From Bog-473 sp963791455 (GTDB lineage Bacteria > Actinomycetota > Acidimicrobiia > Acidimicrobiales > RAAP-2): DNA of 64,000 bases. The stretch is taken from NCBI GenBank assembly GCA_963791455.1, contig CAWBSM010000003.1:434001-498000 (forward strand), read 5' to 3'. The notes beneath the pieces are model-generated. The model was not told the origin of the DNA, made no database searches, and saw only the letters and a program-made list of their open reading frames with translations. The position numbers and the translations under genes were made by a program. Positions 37,520-46,146 of the stretch are shown here, piece by piece; the stretch's first letter is position 1, and each line of letters opens with the position of its first letter.

Positions 37520-38490
37520 CGCGTGTCGGCGAGGAACTGCAGCAGTGCCGCGTTCGTCTCGGCCGGCTTCTCCTGTTGTACCCAGTGGCCGGCGCCCTCG
37601 ACGGTGGTCGCCCCGCGGAAGTCTGGCAGCGCCTCTGCCATGGCCTCGGCCGCTCCCGGCATCATCGAGATGACGGGATCGAGCGAGCCGGTGAGGAAGC
37701 CGGTCGGCATGGTGTAGACCGAAGCGGGGATGTCCCTGGCGCGCTCCCAATTGGCGTCCATGTTCCGGTAGAAGCTGACCGGCCCGAAGAACCCGCTCTG
37801 CTCGAACGCGGCGGCGTACACGTCGACGTCGGCCTCGGTGATCCAGTCGGGCAACACCTCGGGTCCAGGTGTGAGGATGTCCTGGAAACGGGTGCCCTCC
37901 CGGGGCGCGTCGGCAACCAGCGGGTTCGGGTTGGCCATGCCCTCGCCGCCGGCCGAGTAGAGCATGGAGCGTAGGAAGCGCCGCGGGTCCGCCTCGAACT
38001 CGGCCTCGGCTGGACCCACCGGCTGGAAGTACAGCATGTAGAAGAACTTGCCCTCGAAGATCGCTTCGAAGATCTGTGTCGGCGGCGCCGGAGCGTTGGT
38101 GTAGGGGACGCTCATGGTGTAGAGCGAGGCGACCCGCTCGCCGTGGAGCCGTCCCATCTCCCACACCAGCATCGCCCCCCAGTCGTGCCCGACGACGGCA
38201 GCGCGGTCGTAGCCGTAGTGGTCGAGCAGGCCGCACAGGTCGCCCGTCAGCTTGTCCGACCCGTAGTCGGTGACCGCGGTCGGGCGGGAGCTGCCGCCGT
38301 AGCCCCGCAGGTCCGGTGCGATGGCGCGGTAGCCGGCGTCGGCCAGCGCTCCGAGCTGGTGGCGCCAGGAGTACCACAGCTCTGGGAAGCCGTGGCAGAG
38401 GATGACGGGCGGCCCGTCCGCCGGCCCGGCCACGGCAACATGCAGCTCGATCCCGTTGGCCGGGATCTGCTCGTGGGTGAACTCAGGCAA
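37516..38490 (-). CDS. Alpha/beta hydrolase, epoxide hydrolase-like
   Basis: A 324-residue alpha/beta-hydrolase with epoxide-hydrolase hallmarks: oxyanion motif HGFPELWYSW (33-42), nucleophile Asp103 in VVGHDWGAM, a lid tyrosine candidate in VSFYRNMDANW (near 238) and the catalytic His in EGAGHWVQQEKP. It should open an epoxide to a diol. The start is TTG with AAGGAG seven bases upstream, lying inside the end of the LLM monooxygenase gene. The pairing of a flavin monooxygenase with an epoxide hydrolase suggests consecutive steps. Confidence 0.87.
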   Translation of the reverse strand: MPEFTHEQIPANGIELHVAVAGPADGPPVILCHGFPELWYSWRHQLGALADAGYRAIAPDLRGYGGSSRPTAVTDYGSDKLTGDLCGLLDHYGYDRAAVVGHDWGAMLVWEMGRLHGERVASLYTMSVPYTNAPAPPTQIFEAIFEGKFFYMLYFQPVGPAEAEFEADPRRFLRSMLYSAGGEGMANPNPLVADAPREGTRFQDILTPGPEVLPDWITEADVDVYAAAFEQSGFFGPVSFYRNMDANWERARDIPASVYTMPTGFLTGSLDPVISMMPGAAEAMAEALPDFRGATTVEGAGHWVQQEKPAETNAALLQFLADTR

Positions 38491-39691
38491 GGGGTGCTCC
38501 TTCCTCGGCCCGCCCCGACTTCTCGGCCCGCTCCTCCTGGTGCTTCTGGATGGCCGACATCACGGCATTGCCTGCCGCGCCGATGAACTCCGGGCGGTTC
38601 TCGGCGGCCCAGTCCCGGTTGGACGTCAGTGAGGCGGCGGAACCCTGGAACCGGGGTGCGACGTAGCGGGCGAGCAGCTCGTAGGAGTGCCGGGTGGCCT
38701 CGGTGTCCGCCCACTCGTGACCCATCACCAAGAAGGTGCCGAAGCCGCCGGATTGTTCCTGCAGGCGTTCGATCTGGGCGACGGCATCGTCGACCGTGCC
38801 GATCACCGCGACGCCGGACGCGTTGAGTGCGTCGACCAGCGAGTCGAAGTTCTCCGTATTGGGTGCCAGCGGCAGCGCCGCGACCCGCTCGAAGTAGTCG
38901 ACCCAGTCGGCCAGTCCGAAGGCGACGTCGGCCACCGCTTGCTCCTTGGTGTCGGCGAGGTGGATGGGCCCGACGAGGCGCCACTTGTTGCGGTCGACGG
39001 TGGTGGAGAACTCGGCGGCTCGCTCCTCCATGACGTCCCAGTGGGCACCGAGCATGTCGAAGCCGGCGGCCGTGGTCGCCCCGATGGAGAGCAGGCTGCA
39101 GCCGAAGCGCCCCGCGGCTCGCGGGCCCGCCGGCGAGATCTGCGCTGCCACCGCCACCTCGGGGTAGGGGTGTTGGTACGGCTGGAGCTGCAGCCGGGCC
39201 TCGCGCAGGGTGAACCACTCGGTTTGCCTCGAGACGGTCTCGCCCGCCAGGAGCGCCAGGATCGCCTCGAGCGACTCTTCCATCATGTCGCGCTGTTTCG
39301 CCGGGTCGATGCCCATCATGTAGGCGTCGGAGGGAAGCGCGCCGGGTCCTGCGCCGATCATGACGCGGCCGCGGGTCAGGTGGTCGAGGAGGACCATGCG
39401 GTCGGCCAGCATGAACGGTTGGTGGTAGGGCAACGAGGACACGCCCGTGCCGAGGCGGATTTGCCGGGTGCGGCCGGCCGCCGCGGCGATGAAGACCTCG
39501 GGCGACGCGATGATCTCGTAGCCGGCGGAGTGGTGCTCACCGATCCAGGCCTCGTCGAAGCCCAACTCGTCGAGATGCTCGAGCAGTTGCAGGTCGCGCT
39601 CGAGCGCGAGGGTCGGGTTCTGGCCCACCGGGTGGAACGGGGCCAGGAAGATCCCGAACTTGAGGCGGCCTTCGGCATCAATGGTGGTCAT
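38483..39691 (-). CDS. LLM-class flavin-dependent monooxygenase (limonene monooxygenase-like)
   Basis: A 402-residue bacterial-luciferase-type TIM barrel using FMNH2 or F420H2. KFGIFLAPFHPVGQNPTLAL, DEAWIGEHHSAGYEIIASPE and VMIGAGPGALPSDAYMMGI are the signature segments of the limonene 1,2-monooxygenase/LimB-like subgroup. The C-terminus overlaps the next gene start by eight bases, so it is co-translated with the epoxide hydrolase-like enzyme. The cofactor choice is open; F420-type proteins nearby make F420 possible. Confidence 0.85.
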   Translation of the reverse strand: MTTIDAEGRLKFGIFLAPFHPVGQNPTLALERDLQLLEHLDELGFDEAWIGEHHSAGYEIIASPEVFIAAAAGRTRQIRLGTGVSSLPYHQPFMLADRMVLLDHLTRGRVMIGAGPGALPSDAYMMGIDPAKQRDMMEESLEAILALLAGETVSRQTEWFTLREARLQLQPYQHPYPEVAVAAQISPAGPRAAGRFGCSLLSIGATTAAGFDMLGAHWDVMEERAAEFSTTVDRNKWRLVGPIHLADTKEQAVADVAFGLADWVDYFERVAALPLAPNTENFDSLVDALNASGVAVIGTVDDAVAQIERLQEQSGGFGTFLVMGHEWADTEATRHSYELLARYVAPRFQGSAASLTSNRDWAAENRPEFIGAAGNAVMSAIQKHQEERAEKSGRAEEGAPLA

Positions 39692-39742
39692 CTGTCTCCA
39701 TGTCGTCGTTCGTCGTCGGTGTCAGGGTCTCTTGCCGGTGTC

Positions 39743-40810
39743 CTACGGGGTCACCAGGATCTTGCCGTGCTCGCCGGGCGTGCGCAGCGTCTCGAAGGCG
39801 CCGGGAGCGTCGGTCAGGTCGACCGTGTCGGTGACCAGGAGCTCGGCTCCCGGCACCCCGTCGGTCAGGCGTTGCAGGGTGGCGGCGAACTCGTCCGGCG
39901 TGTAGCCGAAGGAGAAACGCAGCTCCATCTCCTTGGTCACGGCCATGAAGGGCTCGATCGAATCGCTGTGCATGCACACCCCCACCACGACGATGCGGCT
40001 GTGGGGCGGGCTCTGCGCGATCAGCGACTGCAGCATGCCGGGCACGCCGACGGCCTCGAAGATCACCGGGTCCTTCAGCGGCGCCCCGAGCATGGCCGCC
40101 CCGATCCGCTCCATGACGGTGCGGGCGATACCGAAGTCCGCCCAGCGGTCGTGGGGCGAGCCTTCGGCCGGATCGACGACCACGTCGGCCCCGAACGCCT
40201 CGGCCAGGCGCCGACGGGTGGGGGAGAAGTCGGCCGCGAGGACAGGGCCGTGCCCTCGCCCCTTGAGGGCGGCGATCACGGCGAGCCCCACGGGCCCGCA
40301 GCCCACCACGAGGCACGGCTGGCCCGCCGCCAGGCCGGCCAGGCCCACGGCATGTTCGCCGACGGCCAGCGGTTCGGTCAGCGCGGCGAGGTCGGTGGCC
40401 AGCGCGTCGGGCACGGGGAGGCAGAGCAGCTCTTGGAGCACCATGTGCTCGGCCAGCGCGCCCGGGTACGCGTTGGAGTAACCGATCTGCTCCACGCCCG
40501 AGGGGCCCACGATGATCGGCACGGAGCACACCCGCGTGCCCACCGGCAGGGTGCGCGCGGTGTCGGGCCCGTGCTCCACGATCTCCGCGCAGAACTCGTG
40601 GCCGAACACGCAGTCGGCCGCCGGGTTGAGCGTAGGTACGCCGACCGCGTCCATGAGACTCGTGAAATGGGAGAAGTCGGCCAGTGCGTGCAGGTCCGAG
40701 CCGCAGATACCGGCCGCCAGCGAACGCACCACCAGGTGGCCCGAGGCCGGCACGCAGTCGGGCACCTCCCCCACCACCAGCCGGCCACCCCTGGTCACCG
40801 CGGCACGCAT
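39743..40810 (-). CDS. Zinc-dependent alcohol dehydrogenase family protein lacking the structural zinc lobe
   Basis: A 355-residue medium-chain dehydrogenase. Catalytic zinc ligands are visible: Cys in AAGICGSDLHAL and His-Glu in FGHEFCAEIV. The cofactor motif is CLVVGCGPVGLAVIAALKG. The four-cysteine structural zinc loop normally found near residue 95 is absent; SVPIIVGPSGVEQIGYSNAY takes its place. It likely oxidises an alcohol made by the neighbouring monooxygenase/hydrolase. The start is ATG at 40810, with 54 bases to the divergent SDR gene; the leader shows no clear ribosome binding site. Confidence 0.85.
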   Translation of the reverse strand: MRAAVTRGGRLVVGEVPDCVPASGHLVVRSLAAGICGSDLHALADFSHFTSLMDAVGVPTLNPAADCVFGHEFCAEIVEHGPDTARTLPVGTRVCSVPIIVGPSGVEQIGYSNAYPGALAEHMVLQELLCLPVPDALATDLAALTEPLAVGEHAVGLAGLAAGQPCLVVGCGPVGLAVIAALKGRGHGPVLAADFSPTRRRLAEAFGADVVVDPAEGSPHDRWADFGIARTVMERIGAAMLGAPLKDPVIFEAVGVPGMLQSLIAQSPPHSRIVVVGVCMHSDSIEPFMAVTKEMELRFSFGYTPDEFAATLQRLTDGVPGAELLVTDTVDLTDAPGAFETLRTPGEHGKILVTP

Positions 40811-40864
40811 GCCAACACCACCCCGGACGGCGCGACCGCCCGCATTCGTCGCTACGTTTGCCCG

Positions 40865-41722
40865 ATGAGTTTCACACACGCACCCGCGGAGCGCCCGTTC
40901 GCGGGGAGCGTCGCGCTGGTGACGGGAGCGGCTCGGCCCCGCGGCATCGGCCGGGCCACGGCCCTCTTGCTTGCCCGGGGTGGGGCGGACGTCGCCTGTC
41001 TCGACATCGCCCGGCCTTATGACGAGGCGCCGGCCCACGGGACCGCGGGCGCCGACGACCTCGCCTCCCTGGTCGACGAGCTCATCGACTCGGGGGTGGG
41101 CGCCCTGTCCGTCGCGGCCGACGTCTCCGACGAGGACGCGGTGGAGGCGGCCGTGGCCCGGGCCGGCGACGAGTTGGGGACGATCACGCTGGTGGCCAAC
41201 GTGGCCGGCGGCAGCGGCCTGGGTTTCGGGGCCGGCCCGCTGCTCGGTGTGCCGGCCGCCGAGTTCCGCCGGGTCCTCGACGTCAACCTGGTCGGCACCT
41301 GGCTCGTCTCCAAGGCCTGCGCCACCCGGATGGTGGCCGAGGGCGTCGCCGGTCGAATCTGCAATGTCTCGAGCCAGGCCGGCAAGCGCGCCTTCCCGTT
41401 ACTCGGCGCCTACTGCGCCGCGAAGGCGGGGGTGATCCTGCTGACCCAGACGATGGCCACCGAGCTGGGTCCGGCCGGTATCGCCGTCAACGCGGTGTGT
41501 CCCGGCACGGTCGACACCGACCTCCTCAACAAGGACGCCATGCTCGAGCACATGATGGGCGGTCCCGACGCCCTGGCCGCCTTCATCGCTCGCGAGATCC
41601 CGCTCGGCCGTCTGCAGAGCGCGGAGGAGATCGCGGCCGCCATCGCTTGGCTGCTCTCCGACGCCGCGCGTGGGGTGACGGGTGAGGCGTTGAACGTCAG
41701 CGCCGGACAGACAATGGTGTAG
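40865..41722 (+). CDS. Short-chain dehydrogenase/reductase
   Basis: A 285-residue classical SDR. The cofactor motif is TGAARPRGIGRATA, with Asp in ACLDIARP favouring NAD. The active site has Ser in CNVSSQAG and YCAAK; the C-terminal ALNVSAGQTMV closes the fold. The subgroup resembles carveol/3-hydroxy-type dehydrogenases in actinobacterial degradation clusters. The ATG lies six bases after TACGTT (40853-40858), leaderless. The gene heads an operon with the CrtC-like and phosphotransferase genes (3- and 10-base gaps). Confidence 0.88.
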   Translation: MSFTHAPAERPFAGSVALVTGAARPRGIGRATALLLARGGADVACLDIARPYDEAPAHGTAGADDLASLVDELIDSGVGALSVAADVSDEDAVEAAVARAGDELGTITLVANVAGGSGLGFGAGPLLGVPAAEFRRVLDVNLVGTWLVSKACATRMVAEGVAGRICNVSSQAGKRAFPLLGAYCAAKAGVILLTQTMATELGPAGIAVNAVCPGTVDTDLLNKDAMLEHMMGGPDALAAFIAREIPLGRLQSAEEIAAAIAWLLSDAARGVTGEALNVSAGQTMV

Positions 41723-41725
41723 GCG

Positions 41726-42724
41726 ATGCCCATCCTCGACGCACGACACGACCTGGCCCACCCGGTCGAAGGCGACAGCGCCTGGAGCGAGTCCTACTAC
41801 TTCAACGCCTACGACCCCGAGACGGACTGCGGCCTCTTCAGCCGCATCGGCATCCGGCCCAACGAAGGGACGATGGACGTCGGTCTGTCTCTGTGGCTCC
41901 CCGACGGAGAGCTGGGCGAGTACCGCTGGCTCAAGGAGCAGCGCGAGATGGTCGACACGATGCTCGAGGTCGGGGCCGTGCGCTACGAGATGCTCGACGC
42001 GCTGCAGTCGTGGCGCCTGACCATGGAGGGCGAAGTCCAGGCACGCCCGTGCGGGCGCGGCGAGGCCACGACCCGCCCCGTGGCGGTCGCGCTCGACGTG
42101 CGCTTCGACGCCATTACGCCGGCCATCGGCACCGACGGGCAACCGAGCGGCGGTCCCAAGTCGGCCGAGGCGGCCGCGGCGGCGGGCACGGTGGGCAAGG
42201 GGCATCTCGAGCAGGCGGGGCGTTGGACCGGCTTCCTCGACGTGGATGGCTCCCGTCACGTCTGGCTCGGGGCCCACGGGAACCGGGACCGCTCGTGGGG
42301 CCCGCGCCGTTGGGGTGGGCCGAGGATGTGGCGTTGGTTCTCCATCAACGTCGGCGAGGACATGCACTTCGGGGGTATCCGGCTCGGCACCGACGCCGGC
42401 GACCTGCACCGGGGCTGGGTCTGGGACGAGACGACCGCCACGTCGGTGGCCGAATGGCGGATCAGGACCGAGCTGGCCGATGACGGGGTGACCCACCAGG
42501 TCGTGCACCTCGACGTGGTGGACAAGCGCGGGCGCACCTACCCGTTGCGAGGTGACGTGCTTCGGGTGGCCGACATCGGGCGGGCCGGCGGCACCATGGT
42601 CAACGAGGGCTTGGCGCGCTGGACCTACCAGGACCCCGACGGCGGCATCCGCACGGGTTACGGCATCTGCGAATACCTGCACCAGCTCGACGACGGCGGG
42701 AGGCCTGTCGTCGCCGTCGAGTAA
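41726..42724 (+). CDS. CrtC/DUF7064-like protein
   Basis: A 332-residue soluble protein resembling the lipocalin-like carotenoid hydratase CrtC/AttH fold and the DUF7064/7065 families that sit beside phosphotransferase genes in actinobacteria. The readable signature is GAHGNRDRSWGPRRWGGPRM (about 190-205), with several conserved Trp and acidic residues. The biochemical activity is unknown; hydration of a double bond or lipid binding has been suggested only by fold. Its ATG is three bases after the SDR stop. Confidence 0.65.
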   Translation: MPILDARHDLAHPVEGDSAWSESYYFNAYDPETDCGLFSRIGIRPNEGTMDVGLSLWLPDGELGEYRWLKEQREMVDTMLEVGAVRYEMLDALQSWRLTMEGEVQARPCGRGEATTRPVAVALDVRFDAITPAIGTDGQPSGGPKSAEAAAAAGTVGKGHLEQAGRWTGFLDVDGSRHVWLGAHGNRDRSWGPRRWGGPRMWRWFSINVGEDMHFGGIRLGTDAGDLHRGWVWDETTATSVAEWRIRTELADDGVTHQVVHLDVVDKRGRTYPLRGDVLRVADIGRAGGTMVNEGLARWTYQDPDGGIRTGYGICEYLHQLDDGGRPVVAVE

Positions 42725-42734
42725 GCGGGCAGTC

Positions 42735-44099
42735 GTGGCGGGCCGAGCGCCGTCCGACAATGCCGAACTCGCCGCCGCGCTCGGCGGTCAGCTCGGTGGC
42801 GCGGTCCGCGACCTGCACCGGCTCTCGGGCGGGGCGTCGAGGGTCACCAGCGCGTTCGAGCTCGAGGTGCCGGGGGCGCCACCGCGCCGCCTGATCCTGC
42901 AGATGGAGCGGGGCGAGGGCGCCACCCAGGGCGGGAAGGTAGCGATGGAACGTGCGCTGCTGGAGGCGGCACGGGCGGCCGGCGTCCCCGTGCCCGCGGT
43001 GGTCGCCATGGGGACGCGCGACGCGGTGGGGGCCGACTGGCTCGTCGTCGAGCGGCTCGAGGGGGAGACCATCCCCCGCAAGATCCTGCGCGACGCCGCA
43101 TGGGCTGACGCACGCCATGCGCTGGCCGCGCAGTGCGGCCGCGCCCTGGCCGGCATCCACACCATCGACCCCGACGCCATCGCCGGCCTGCCCCCCGCCG
43201 ACCCGCTGGGCGATCCGCTGCCCTACCTCGACGCGCTGGGCGAGGTGCGGCCCGCCTTGGAGCTGGGCGTGCGCTGGCTCGATGCTCACCCCCCCGAACC
43301 CGGGCCGCGGGTGACGCTGCACGGCGACTTCCGCTTCGGCAACTTCCTGGTCGCCCCCGAGGGCCTGCGGGGCGTGCTCGACTGGGAGCTGGCCCACGCC
43401 GGCGACGCGGCCGAGGACATCGGATGGCTGTGCGCCCCTGCGTGGCGCTTTGGGGGTCGCGGCGTCGTCGGAGGGTTCGCCGCGTTGGACGAGTTCCTCG
43501 CGGCGTACGAATCGGCGGGCGGCGCGCGCGTGGAGCCCGAGCGAGTGCACTGGTGGCAGGTCTACGCCACGGTCAAGTGGGCCACCATCTGCGTGCTGCA
43601 GGCCTCGGCGCACCTGAGCGGGGCGGCGCGCTCGGTCGAGCTGGCGGCCATCGGCCGGCGTGTGTGCGAGAGCGAGTGGGACCTCTTCTCGCTCCTCGGC
43701 GTCGTCCCCGTCGACGACATGCCCGAGCCACCGGCCCGCGGCATCAACCGGTCTCCGTTCGGACGCCCGACGGCGGCGGAGCTGGTGGAGGCGGTGCGCG
43801 AGTATCTCGAGACGGCGGTGATGGCGCACCGCGAGGGGAGCGAACGTTTCGAGGCGCGCGTGGCGCGTAACGCGCTCGCCATCGCCGAACGCGAGCTGCT
43901 GCTCGGCCCGGGGGTCGCCGCGGCCCACAAGCACCGGCTGCGCGATCTCGGGATGACCGACGACGCTGCACTGGCGGCGGCGATCCGCGCTGGGGACTTC
44001 GACGACGGTTGGGAGCCTCTGGCTACCGCGTTGGCCGCGTCGGCGCGCGACCAGCTCCTGGTGGCCAACCCCTCCTATTTGCCAGCCGCGAGCGCATAG
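42735..44099 (+). CDS. Phosphotransferase family protein (APH/ACAD10-like kinase fold)
   Basis: A 454-residue aminoglycoside-phosphotransferase-fold kinase. The catalytic loop is VTLHGDFRFGNFLV and the metal-binding segment GVLDWELAHAGDAAEDIGW; both are complete, so kinase activity is plausible. A helical C-terminal extension of about 130 residues is a feature of the group linked to acyl-CoA dehydrogenases and SDRs, where hydroxylated acyl substrates are phosphorylated. The start is GTG, 10 bases after the previous gene. The 3' end overlaps the convergent MFS gene by 25 bases. Confidence 0.82.
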   Translation: MAGRAPSDNAELAAALGGQLGGAVRDLHRLSGGASRVTSAFELEVPGAPPRRLILQMERGEGATQGGKVAMERALLEAARAAGVPVPAVVAMGTRDAVGADWLVVERLEGETIPRKILRDAAWADARHALAAQCGRALAGIHTIDPDAIAGLPPADPLGDPLPYLDALGEVRPALELGVRWLDAHPPEPGPRVTLHGDFRFGNFLVAPEGLRGVLDWELAHAGDAAEDIGWLCAPAWRFGGRGVVGGFAALDEFLAAYESAGGARVEPERVHWWQVYATVKWATICVLQASAHLSGAARSVELAAIGRRVCESEWDLFSLLGVVPVDDMPEPPARGINRSPFGRPTAAELVEAVREYLETAVMAHREGSERFEARVARNALAIAERELLLGPGVAAAHKHRLRDLGMTDDAALAAAIRAGDFDDGWEPLATALAASARDQLLVANPSYLPAASA

Positions 44100-45556
44100 A
44101 CCTCGGGGTCCCCCACGCCCACCGGGACCTCGACCAACGGCAGGGCATCGGCCGTCTCGCGGGCGCGGGCCCCGATGCCCTGGAGCACCAGGCCGGCCAG
44201 CAGGCCGCAGCCCATCATGAAGATCCACGCGTGGTGGAACGCGTGTACCGCGGAGGCGCCGGTGGTGCTGCCCAGGATGGCGACGAGGCAGGCCACTCCG
44301 AGCGCCACCCCGATCTGGCGGGTCATGGCGTAGAGCGCGGAGCCGGTCGCGAAACGCTGCGGCGGGAGCGGTGCGGTCGCGGCGCCGCCGAGTGAGGGGA
44401 GCATGAGGCCGACGCCGAAGCCGCTGAGAACGCTGCCGGGCAGGTACGCACCCACCCAGTCCGGGGTGGCGCCGACATGGGTGATCCACCACAACCCGCC
44501 GGCCGCGAAGAACAGCGACCCGGCTGTGCCGACGGCTCGGTGTCCCCAGCGCGCCCCCAGCAGCCCGCCGGGGAAGGCGGTCAACCCGGCGAGCAGCGGT
44601 CCCGGGGCGATCATGAAGCCGGCCCGCAACACTGATTCGTGCCAGACGCCGGTCAGGAAGAGGACGCCGCCGAGCACCATTGCCCCGAAGCCGCCGAAGA
44701 AGACGAGCGAGCTCAGGTCGGCCAGGGCGACCGCCCGATGCCGGATGACGGCCGGCTCGAGGATCGGGTCGGGATGGCGGGAGGAGCGCAGCACGAGCCC
44801 GGCGGCGGCCAGCAGCGCCAGCGCGAACGCCCCGACGACGCGCCCACTGGACCAGCCCCAGTCCGGGCCCTGGACGATGCCCGCCACCAAGCTGGCCACC
44901 GCGACCGTCAGGAGGCCGGCACCGAGGAGGTCGGCTTTGTGGGCGTCCGGGTCGCGCACCTCGTGGAGGAAGCGGACCCCGAACACGAGCGCCAGCACAC
45001 TGAAGGGGAGGTTGACGAGGAACACCCAGCGCCAACTCACCTGGACCAACAGCCCGCCGACCGGGGGACCGAAGGCGGCCGCCGCGCCCCCCACGGCGGA
45101 CCACAGACCGATGGCGGCCCCTTTGCGCGCGGGACCGAAGGCGGGCAGCAGCAGTCCGAGCGAGGTCGGCAGCATGAGCGCACCACCGCTGGCCTGCAGC
45201 ACGCGGGCGCCGACGAGGAAACCGAGCGAGGGAGCCACGGCGCACAGCGCCGAGGAGGCGGTGAAGACGGCCAGCCCGAGCAGGAACGCCCGCTTGCGTC
45301 CGGCCCGGTCGGCCCAACGCCCGGCGGGTACCAGGGCGGCGGCAAAGACGATCGTGTACGCGCTCAGCACCCACGACAGCGAGCTCAGGCTCTGGCCGTG
45401 ATAGGTGGCCGAGATGCTGGGAAAAGCGATGTTCACGATGAACAGGTCGAGTGAGGACAAGAACACCCCGGTCAGGACGATGAGGGCGGTCACCCCCGGC
45501 CGGGAGCGGTCCTCGGGGCTGGTCGCGGTCGGGAGCCCTTGAGTTGGTTCGTTCAT
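44075..45556 (-). CDS. MFS drug efflux transporter, DHA2 (EmrB/QacA) family, 14 helices
   Basis: A 493-residue proton-coupled exporter with about 14 membrane helices. Motifs: ALIVLTGVFLSSLDLFIVNIA (helix 1, DHA2 type), motif A GRWADRAGRKRAF, and motif C-like GPPVGGLLVQVSWRWVFLVNLP. I chose the ATG at 45556 because TAGAGT (45564-45569) lies seven bases upstream. It is divergent from an HxlR regulator, with an inverted repeat over its -10, which suggests drug- or aldehyde-inducible control. The substrate is unknown. It overlaps the phosphotransferase gene at the 3' end. Confidence 0.87.
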   Translation of the reverse strand: MNEPTQGLPTATSPEDRSRPGVTALIVLTGVFLSSLDLFIVNIAFPSISATYHGQSLSSLSWVLSAYTIVFAAALVPAGRWADRAGRKRAFLLGLAVFTASSALCAVAPSLGFLVGARVLQASGGALMLPTSLGLLLPAFGPARKGAAIGLWSAVGGAAAAFGPPVGGLLVQVSWRWVFLVNLPFSVLALVFGVRFLHEVRDPDAHKADLLGAGLLTVAVASLVAGIVQGPDWGWSSGRVVGAFALALLAAAGLVLRSSRHPDPILEPAVIRHRAVALADLSSLVFFGGFGAMVLGGVLFLTGVWHESVLRAGFMIAPGPLLAGLTAFPGGLLGARWGHRAVGTAGSLFFAAGGLWWITHVGATPDWVGAYLPGSVLSGFGVGLMLPSLGGAATAPLPPQRFATGSALYAMTRQIGVALGVACLVAILGSTTGASAVHAFHHAWIFMMGCGLLAGLVLQGIGARARETADALPLVEVPVGVGDPEVYALAAGK

Positions 45557-45626
45557 GCAACGCACTCTAAGTTAGAAAGTTTTATGAAACAACCCATTGC
45601 CTTGAAATATCCGCTACGCTGGGACC
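45557..45626. promoter_or_regulatory. Divergent MFS/HxlR promoter region with candidate operator
   Basis: The 70-bp gap contains TAGAGT (minus strand, 45564-45569) for the MFS gene and TACGCT (45615-45620) for hxlR. The inverted repeat CTAA-G-TTAG (45567-45575), within the broader ACTCTAAGTTAGAAAGT (45564-45580), overlaps the MFS -10. Binding by the HxlR-type protein here would block the pump gene. Confidence 0.5.
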
Positions 45627-46118
45627 ATGTTGAATCGGGACTACCCCGGTCAGTACTGCCCGGTGGCCTCGTCGCTCGAGGTGGTGGGCGAGCGCTGGAC
45701 GCTGTTGATCATCCGGGACATCTTCTTGGGCATCCGGCGCTTCGACGACCTCCAGCGGGACCTCGGCGTGGCGCGCAACGTCCTCCAGGCCCGCCTGGAA
45801 CGACTGGTCGAGGAGGGGATCCTGGTGAAGCGCCCCTACCAGGAGCGCCCCGCACGCCACGAGTACCGCCTGACCGAGAAGGGCGCCGACCTGTGGCCGG
45901 TGCTCGTCGCGCTGTTGCAGTGGGGGGACCGCTACGGCATCGACGGCGAGCGGCCCATGATCCTCCAACACCGCGGCTGCGGTGGGGGGCTCGACGACCG
46001 CCGCCGCTGCACCACCTGCGGGGCCGACGTCTCGGTCACCGAAGCAGTGGCGATCCGCACCGGGGCGCGCCGGCCGGGCTCCGGTGACTCCACCGCGCCT
46101 GCGTCGACTCCCGCCTGA
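45627..46118 (+). CDS. HxlR-family transcriptional regulator with C-terminal zinc-ribbon-like cluster
   Basis: A 163-residue winged-helix regulator. The HxlR core spans residues 8-105: YCPVASSLEVVGERWTLLII with Cys11 at the conserved redox position, FDDLQRDLGVARNVLQARL as recognition region, and EYRLTEKGADLWPVL. A C-terminal extension carries His115-Cys118-Cys128-Cys131 (HRGCGG, RRCTTCG), which could bind zinc. The ATG lies six bases after TACGCT, leaderless. It probably controls the divergent MFS pump. Confidence 0.87.
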   Translation: MLNRDYPGQYCPVASSLEVVGERWTLLIIRDIFLGIRRFDDLQRDLGVARNVLQARLERLVEEGILVKRPYQERPARHEYRLTEKGADLWPVLVALLQWGDRYGIDGERPMILQHRGCGGGLDDRRRCTTCGADVSVTEAVAIRTGARRPGSGDSTAPASTPA

Positions 46119-46146
46119 CGCGCCACCATGGCTACCGTGGCCGTCC

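Noticed and set aside
38687..41722. 1011-codon plus-strand frame
   Set aside because: Only its last 285 codons, the SDR starting at 40865, are real; the upstream part is antisense to the LLM and alcohol dehydrogenase genes.
42600..45560. 986-codon minus-strand frame across phosphotransferase and MFS genes
   Set aside because: It crosses two well-supported genes in a wrong frame and has the Arg/Pro/Gly-rich composition of shadow frames.
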